Part shown: positions 4,415-5,274 of the stretch, in pieces
Numbering within the stretch: position 1 is the stretch's first letter
Layout of the letters: each line of letters opens with the position of its first letter
Assembly: GCA_903913175.1 (NCBI GenBank)
Contig: CAIWKF010000032.1
Span: 1 to 5,274, forward strand
Length of the DNA stretch: 5,274 bases
Source: Candidatus Staskawiczbacteria bacterium
GTDB taxonomy: Bacteria; Patescibacteriota; Minisyncoccia; Minisyncoccales; Staskawiczbacteraceae
Reading direction: 5' to 3'
Translations under genes and position numbers: made by a program
Notes under the pieces: generated by a model
Database searches by the model: none
The model's input: the letters and a program-made list of their open reading frames with translations, nothing else
Told to the model about the DNA's origin: nothing

Positions 4415-5274
4415 CTTTTGTACAATTTATTTCAAGCATACTACGATGCCAGAAAAAATAAGCGATCTACAATAAATGCGTTGGCATTTGAAATTGATTA
4501 TGAATCAAAACTTTTTTTGCTTTATAATGAAATTAAAACAGAAACATATAAAATTGGTAAAAGTATTTGTTTTATATCTTTTAAGCCAGTTAAAAGAGAA
4601 ATTTTTGCAGCTGATTTTAGAGACAGAATTGTGCATCACTTAATTTATAATTACATTAGTCCAATTTTTGAAAGATTATTTTTAAATGATATTTATAGCT
4701 GTAGAATTGGCAAAGGAACTTTGTATGGTATTAAAAGATTAAATCATTTTATTTGCTCTTGTTCTAAAAATTATAAGCAGGATTGTTATGTGCTTAAACT
4801 TGATATTAAAGGGTATTTTATGTCTATAGACAAACATATTTTATATAAAAAAATTGAAAACACACTTAAAAAGCAGATATCATCTCCGTTCCAGCCACAG
4901 AATAATATTTTGCCAATAAATGTAAATATTGCTTTTATTTTAAGACTTATTTATAAAATCATATTTAATGATCCTACAAAAAATTGTAAAATTAAAGGGA
5001 ATAAAGAAAATTGGCACGGACTGCCAAAATCTAAAAGTTTATTTTTTTCTAAAGAAAATAAAGGTTTGCCAATTGGAAATTTAACATCACAATTGTTTGC
5101 AAATATTTATTTAAATGAGTTTGACCATTTTGTAAAATACAAACTTGTGTGTAAATACTATGGAAGATATGTAGATGATATTGTTATTGTGCATACTAAC
5201 AAAGAATATTTAAAAAAAATAATTATAGATATTAAAGAGTATTTAAAAGAAGAGCTGTTGCTTGAGCTTCATCC
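4400..5274 (+). CDS. DGR-type reverse transcriptase, 3' end cut by the window edge
   Basis: 291 codons are visible with no stop; DGR RTs usually run about 300-450 residues, so the thumb region is missing. Seen: FRDRIVHHLIYNYISPIFER (73-92), typical of the DGR RT N-terminal palm; motif A LKLDIKGYF with D135; GLPIGNLTSQLFANIYLNEF (222-241), the DGR-type motif with the LTSQ signature; and YVDD (257-260) with catalytic D259 and D260. All three catalytic aspartates are present, so the enzyme looks active. Known role: it works with Avd to copy TR RNA into cDNA with errors at template adenines, and the cDNA is used to rewrite VR. ATG 4400 was chosen because it opens the MEDKK N-terminus and matches the usual distance to the RDR motif; the frame is open further upstream but without a better start. 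No Shine-Dalgarno site is visible. Confidence 0.97.
   Translation, partial: MEDKKLLYNLFQAYYDARKNKRSTINALAFEIDYESKLFLLYNEIKTETYKIGKSICFISFKPVKREIFAADFRDRIVHHLIYNYISPIFERLFLNDIYSCRIGKGTLYGIKRLNHFICSCSKNYKQDCYVLKLDIKGYFMSIDKHILYKKIENTLKKQISSPFQPQNNILPINVNIAFILRLIYKIIFNDPTKNCKIKGNKENWHGLPKSKSLFFSKENKGLPIGNLTSQLFANIYLNEFDHFVKYKLVCKYYGRYVDDIVIVHTNKEYLKKIIIDIKEYLKEELLLELH

Noticed and set aside
4400..5274. RT considered as a retron or group II intron RT
   Set aside because: The IGNLTSQ motif, the neighbouring Avd and the TR/VR pair with adenine-only differences identify a DGR RT; no intron RNA domains or msr/msd structure are seen.

Overview
This window holds most of a diversity-generating retroelement (DGR), read left to right on the + strand. 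A DGR is a mutagenic retrotransposition system that rewrites the end of a target gene from a fixed template. The parts seen are a long surface-protein target gene whose 3' end is the variable repeat (VR), an Avd-type accessory gene, a non-coding template repeat (TR), an unexpected NYN-domain (predicted RNase) gene, and a DGR-type reverse transcriptase (RT) cut by the right edge. VR and TR align without gaps over 184 bases and differ at 23 positions. At all 23 the TR base is adenine, which is the signature of DGR mutagenesis.

The organism is probably an uncultivated candidate-phyla-radiation bacterium (Patescibacteria/Parcubacteria-like). This is an inference. It rests on the AT-rich sequence, starts without Shine-Dalgarno sites, a large anchored protein with a 'YVEWTVPHLSEQ'-type segment and 'PSTSSGQA'-type in-frame repeat insertions, a Fib_succ_major-type C-terminal domain, and the known abundance of DGRs in that group. 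TGA acts as an ordinary stop, which argues against the recoded Gracilibacteria lineages.

Layout. Bases 1-2917: target protein with an N-terminal membrane segment, a low-complexity linker carrying GC-rich palindromic repeat insertions, an EF-hand-like loop, and a C-type-lectin-like variable domain. Bases 2733-2916: VR, ending in an unmutated 30-base tract that probably includes the initiation-of-mutagenic-homing (IMH) site. Bases 2976-3326: avd. Bases 3327-3486: non-coding leader with three potential hairpins. Bases 3487-3670: TR. Bases 3685-3717: perfect 13-bp hairpin followed by a T run. Bases 3741-4283: NYN protein. Bases 4284-4399: spacer with a terminator-like hairpin facing left. Bases 4400 to the end: RT.

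In the standard DGR model, TR RNA is reverse transcribed by the RT-Avd complex with errors at adenines, and the cDNA replaces VR. The TR uses Asn codons (AAC/AAT) at 14 sites; all 14 now encode other residues in VR, mostly Tyr, Phe and Gly. The most novel aspect is the NYN gene between TR and RT. It is bracketed by a 22-base direct repeat that includes the start codons of both the NYN and RT genes, as if it had been inserted into a canonical TR-RT junction.
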